From: an uncultured Mycoplasmatota bacterium
GTDB taxonomy: Bacteria; Bacillota_I; Bacilli_A; RF39; UBA660
NCBI GenBank assembly: GCA_947056845.1
Contig: CAMSCJ010000003.1
Span: forward strand, 1 to 64,000
Direction: 5' to 3'
Length of the DNA: 64,000 nt
In this document: one piece after another, positions 61,170 to 64,000 of the stretch
Position numbering within the stretch: the stretch's first letter is position 1
How the letters are laid out: every line of letters starts with the position of its first letter
Notes under the pieces: model-generated
The model's database searches: none
What the model was told of the DNA's origin: nothing
The model's input: the letters and a program-made list of their open reading frames with translations, nothing else
Program-made: the position numbers and the translations under genes

Positions 61170-61536
61170 TTTTAAAGAAGAAATGGTCAATAATTATACG
61201 GAAAATGATAAAAATAATATTTTATTGCAATTGAAAAATATTGAACCATTTTCTAAGGATATTCAATTTGCTAATATAGATACTATAAGCAACTTTATTT
61301 ATGGGATGGAATTGCAACAAGTAGCTAATAATTTAACAATAAATGAAAAAGGTATGATGATAAGTGATTTTTCTAATATAATATTGCGATTTTTTGACTT
61401 ATTTGAAATTCAAAAAGTAGAACTAAAACGGAATTATAAGGATTATATTATGGGTAATAATTATGAGGTTGCACATATAAACGAAAATGTTTTAAGGCAT
61501 CATGCTTTTCAAAAAGTTTATAAAAAGTTTTTCTAA
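61159..61536 (+). CDS. Hypothetical protein, possibly continuation of the upstream frame
   Basis: 125 residues, not recognised. No ribosome site stands before its ATG (TTGTGTATAT), so it needs translational coupling to the upstream ORF or a frameshift joining the two into ~200 residues. It is helical, with the C-terminus VLRHHAFQKVYKKFF basic and aromatic. A terminator follows at 61547. Confidence 0.45.
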   Translation: MDVNFKEEMVNNYTENDKNNILLQLKNIEPFSKDIQFANIDTISNFIYGMELQQVANNLTINEKGMMISDFSNIILRFFDLFEIQKVELKRNYKDYIMGNNYEVAHINENVLRHHAFQKVYKKFF

Positions 61537-61546
61537 AAATGTTCTA

Positions 61547-61572
61547 AAAGGTCGAAGTTGTCGACTTTTTTT
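61547..61572 (+). terminator. Rho-independent terminator
   Basis: AAAGGTCGA / TCGACTTTT stem (one G-U pair) with T run, ahead of the suf operon; a TATAAT at 61584 for the suf promoter follows. Confidence 0.75.
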
Positions 61573-61610
61573 AAGTATTAATGTATAATAATTAGTTAGG
61601 AGATGGTTTT

Positions 61611-62378
61611 ATGCATACACTTAAAATTGTTGATTTAACTGTTAAAGTTGAAGATAAAAAAATCTTGGATAATTTATCTTTAACTATTAATAGTGGGGAA
61701 ATACATGTTATTATGGGCCCAAATGGGACAGGAAAATCAACTTTGTCTAAGGTTATTATGGGTGATAAACATTATCAAATTTTAAAAGGTGAAATATATT
61801 TTGACGATAAATTAATTAATGAGTTAACGGTTGATGAGCGTGCTCGCCTAGGTTTGTTTTTAGGAATGCAAATGCCCTTAGAAATTGATGGTGTAACTAA
61901 TGCGGATTTTTTACGTGCTGCTTTACATGCAAAAGAAGGGGATAATTTTAAATTATATAGTTTCATTAAAAGATTAGATCAAGTGGTTGAAAATTTAAAA
62001 ATGAATAAGGATATGATTCATCGAGGAATAAATAAAGGATTTTCTGGTGGTGAAAGGAAAAAAAATGAAATATTACAAATGTATATGCTAGAGCCAAAGA
62101 TGGTATTATTAGATGAAATTGATTCTGGACTTGATGTTGATAGTTTAAAAGTTGTCGGCGAAAAAGTTATGGGTTATTATGAACAATTTAAACCAGCCAT
62201 TTTATTAATTACGCATTATCAACGTTTATTAGATTATATTAAACCTGATTATGTTCATATTATGAAAAATGGACATATTGTTAAAAGTGGCGATTTTAGT
62301 TTAGTTGCACAAGTTGAAAAAAATGGTTATGATTTTTTTCTAAATACTAGGGAAAATGTTATAGAGGATAATTTATAA
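61611..62378 (+). CDS. sufC: SUF system ATPase SufC
   Basis: 255 residues. ABC-type ATPase: Walker A MGPNGTGKSTLSK, signature FSGGERKKNEILQM, Walker B MVLLDEIDSGLDVDSL and the switch His in LLITHYQRLLDYI. SufC energises the SufBCD Fe-S scaffold in the cytoplasm. TAGGAGATGG precedes the ATG. It starts the operon sufC-sufD-sufS; sufU and sufB presumably follow outside the window, the usual Bacillota order. Confidence 0.96.
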   Translation: MHTLKIVDLTVKVEDKKILDNLSLTINSGEIHVIMGPNGTGKSTLSKVIMGDKHYQILKGEIYFDDKLINELTVDERARLGLFLGMQMPLEIDGVTNADFLRAALHAKEGDNFKLYSFIKRLDQVVENLKMNKDMIHRGINKGFSGGERKKNEILQMYMLEPKMVLLDEIDSGLDVDSLKVVGEKVMGYYEQFKPAILLITHYQRLLDYIKPDYVHIMKNGHIVKSGDFSLVAQVEKNGYDFFLNTRENVIEDNL

Positions 62379-62379
62379 C

Positions 62380-63183
62380 ATGAATAAAATAGTTATTGAA
62401 AATGGTTTAATAAAAGATAAAATAGTCGATAATACGATTAAGGTTAATTATTCCGTTAGTGATAATTTTTTGGCTGTCAATAATTTAGAAATATCTTGTT
62501 TAAAAGATACTAGTATATGTATATATTACGCAAATAATTATGATATAAAATTTAATGTAATTATAAATTGTTTAGAGAGTGTTAATGTCAATCTTTTTGA
62601 AATTTATGTTGATGGTAAATTGAAGATAAGGAATACGTATAATTTAGAAAGAACAAGTAATTTGACAATTCAAAAATTCTATGATGTGGAGAAAATTAAT
62701 CAATTTGATATTATTAATATGGATGGTGAGTATTCTAATGTCAATTATATTTTAAAAACGGTTAGTAAAAATTACGAAAAATATAATTTATTAATTAATC
62801 ATAATTCCAAAAACACCTTTAGTAATGTTATCAATAATGCGGTTAATATAAATAATGGAAAGGTTATTTTTGATATTACAGGAATAGTACCAAAAGGTAT
62901 GTCTAATTCTACTCTTAATCAAAATAATCGAATTGTTACTTTTAATCAAAATAAGTGTCAAATTAATCCTAATTTATTAATTGATGAAGATGATGTTAGT
63001 GCTAATCATTCAGCGTTTGTTGGAGAGTTTAGTTATGAGGAATTATTTTATTTACAAAGTAGAGGAATTCGATATGATGAAGCTTTAAAGTTGTTGATAA
63101 AAGGTTTTCTATTTAATAATTTGATTTTAATTGATGATATTACTAATGCTTTAGAGGTAATAATAAAGAAGTATTGGGGGTGA
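62380..63183 (+). CDS. sufD: SUF scaffold subunit SufD, short form
   Basis: 267 residues, one base after sufC. The right-handed beta-helix core and the C-terminal SufB/D signature are visible: INPNLLIDEDDVSANHSAFVGEFSYEELFYLQSRGIRYDEALKLLIKGF. Most SufD proteins are nearer 400 residues; the N-terminal helical domain is missing and the beta-helix is short. Shortened SufD occurs in some reduced-genome Firmicutes. Assignment rests on the C-terminal motif and operon position. Confidence 0.85.
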   Translation: MNKIVIENGLIKDKIVDNTIKVNYSVSDNFLAVNNLEISCLKDTSICIYYANNYDIKFNVIINCLESVNVNLFEIYVDGKLKIRNTYNLERTSNLTIQKFYDVEKINQFDIINMDGEYSNVNYILKTVSKNYEKYNLLINHNSKNTFSNVINNAVNINNGKVIFDITGIVPKGMSNSTLNQNNRIVTFNQNKCQINPNLLIDEDDVSANHSAFVGEFSYEELFYLQSRGIRYDEALKLLIKGFLFNNLILIDDITNALEVIIKKYWG

Positions 63184-63187
63184 GTAT

Positions 63188-64000
63188 ATGAATCGTGAAG
63201 ATTTTCCAATGTTAAAGCATAATATTATTTATTTTGATAATGGTGCTACAACTTTCAAACCTTATAGCGTGATTCAAAAATTGTGTGATTATTATACTAA
63301 TTATAGTTGTAATGCACATCGTGGTGACTATAAATTCAGTTTAAAGGTCGATGAAGAAATTGAGAATACAAGGTCTTTAGTTAAAAATTTTATTAATGCT
63401 AAAAGTAATCGAGAAATAATATTTACTAGTGGTGCAACAGATGCTTTAAATAAAATTATTTTTGGTTATTTTAAGAATTATTTATCCTCAGGGGACGAGG
63501 TTTTATTGACAAAAGCAGAGCATGCTTCTAATGTTTTGCCATGGTTTGAATTAGCAGAAGAAAAAAATTTGGTTATTAATTATATTCCATTAAATACTGA
63601 GTTTACTTTTGATTTAGAAGATTTAAAAAAAAGTGTTACAGAAAAAACCAAGGTTATTAGTATTGCTCATGTTACTAATGTAGTTGGGGATATTCGTGAT
63701 ATTAAAAAGATTATAGAATTTGCGCATAGTAAAGACATTTTAGTAATTGTTGATGGAGCTCAAAGTGTTCCTCACATTAAAGTTGATGTTCAGGATTTAG
63801 ATATTGATTTTTTAGCTTTTTCGGCTCATAAAATGTGTGGTCCTACAGGAGTTGGTGTTTTATATGGTAAAGAGGAATTCTTAAATAATATAAGACCAAT
63901 TGAGTATGGTGGTGGTATGAATGCCATGTTTTCGTATGATGGCATTAGAAGGTATAGTAATATTCCAACATTATTAGAGGCTGGAACGCTTAATATTGCC
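63188..64000 (+). CDS. sufS: Cysteine desulfurase SufS, partial (runs off window)
   Basis: 271 codons are visible before the window ends. GGGGTGAG lies just upstream of the ATG. It opens PMLKHNIIYFDNGATTFKP, continues NAHRGDYKFSLKVDEEIENTR and TSGATDALNKI, and has the PLP-binding Lys in SAHKMCGPTGVGVLYG near residue 220. This is the group II desulfurase (SufS/CsdB) that supplies persulfide sulfur to the SUF scaffold. Different from the group I-like desulfurase at 10155. Confidence 0.96.
   Translation, partial: MNREDFPMLKHNIIYFDNGATTFKPYSVIQKLCDYYTNYSCNAHRGDYKFSLKVDEEIENTRSLVKNFINAKSNREIIFTSGATDALNKIIFGYFKNYLSSGDEVLLTKAEHASNVLPWFELAEEKNLVINYIPLNTEFTFDLEDLKKSVTEKTKVISIAHVTNVVGDIRDIKKIIEFAHSKDILVIVDGAQSVPHIKVDVQDLDIDFLAFSAHKMCGPTGVGVLYGKEEFLNNIRPIEYGGGMNAMFSYDGIRRYSNIPTLLEAGTLNIA

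Overview
The window is AT-rich DNA (clearly below 35% G+C by eye) with dense co-directional gene blocks, strong AGGAGG/AGGTGAT-type ribosome binding sites, TTGACA/TATAAT promoters, a Gram-positive LexA box and a glmS ribozyme. It encodes Ddl, GlmS, an LCP-family ligase and a long cell-surface glycan cluster, so the host is a walled low-GC Bacillota (Firmicutes). TGA is used as a stop, so the genetic code is the standard one. An uncultured gut-type Bacilli/Erysipelotrichia-like lineage is my best guess, from inference only. The window starts inside a surface-protein gene and ends inside sufS.

Core chromosome, left part (1-17 kb): a Cys-rich surface protein, a lipoprotein, an NfeD/SPFH membrane pair, a CPBP protease, an alpha/beta hydrolase, D-Ala-D-Ala ligase, a FAD/Rieske oxidoreductase, a small nucleotidase/Nudix pair, tRNA-Glu and tRNA-Ile, and a thiol/sulfur block (NifS-like desulfurase, thioredoxin, thioredoxin-DsbD fusion). 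These are followed by a hemolysin III-like protein, a broken Rpn nuclease and glmS with its ribozyme on the minus strand. From 17.3 to 30.7 kb lies a surface-polysaccharide cluster: deacetylase, flippase, polymerase/ligase, several GT2/GT4 transferases, an acyltransferase, an Alg14/Alg13-like pair and a GtrB-like transferase. It is followed by a ~610-nt non-coding transcription unit with a perfect promoter and terminator, a convergent minus-strand hairpin RNA, and recG under a LexA box.

Mobile region (33.69-52.22 kb): a small RNA gene 3' end appears to be the target of a tyrosine-integrase mobilizable element. A 39-41 bp att-like repeat occurs three times (33693, 47042, 52182), giving two tandem modules. 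Module 1 (33.7-47.0 kb) carries integrase, a frameshifted MobV relaxase, a probable oriT, a RepA-like ATPase, two small DNA-binding proteins, paired repressor operators, and cargo. The cargo includes Nudix, XRE regulator, hydrolase, endonuclease III-like protein, zeta-toxin-like kinase with an unknown partner, a large helicase with a nuclease-like C-terminus, and a ToxIN/AbiQ type III toxin-antitoxin locus. It therefore looks like an anti-phage cargo island. Module 2 (47.1-52.2 kb) has att repeats and its own arm-type repeats but no integrase. It carries a DDAH-like enzyme, GNAT, SDR and a uracil-DNA-glycosylase-like gene, plus broken genes, so it looks like a decayed or cis-mobilizable passenger.

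Core chromosome, right part (52.4-64 kb): ZIP metal transporter, LCP ligase, parC, two tandem coiled-coil proteins, a hypothetical gene, a HIT protein, two small ORFs and the sufC-sufD-sufS start of the SUF iron-sulfur operon.
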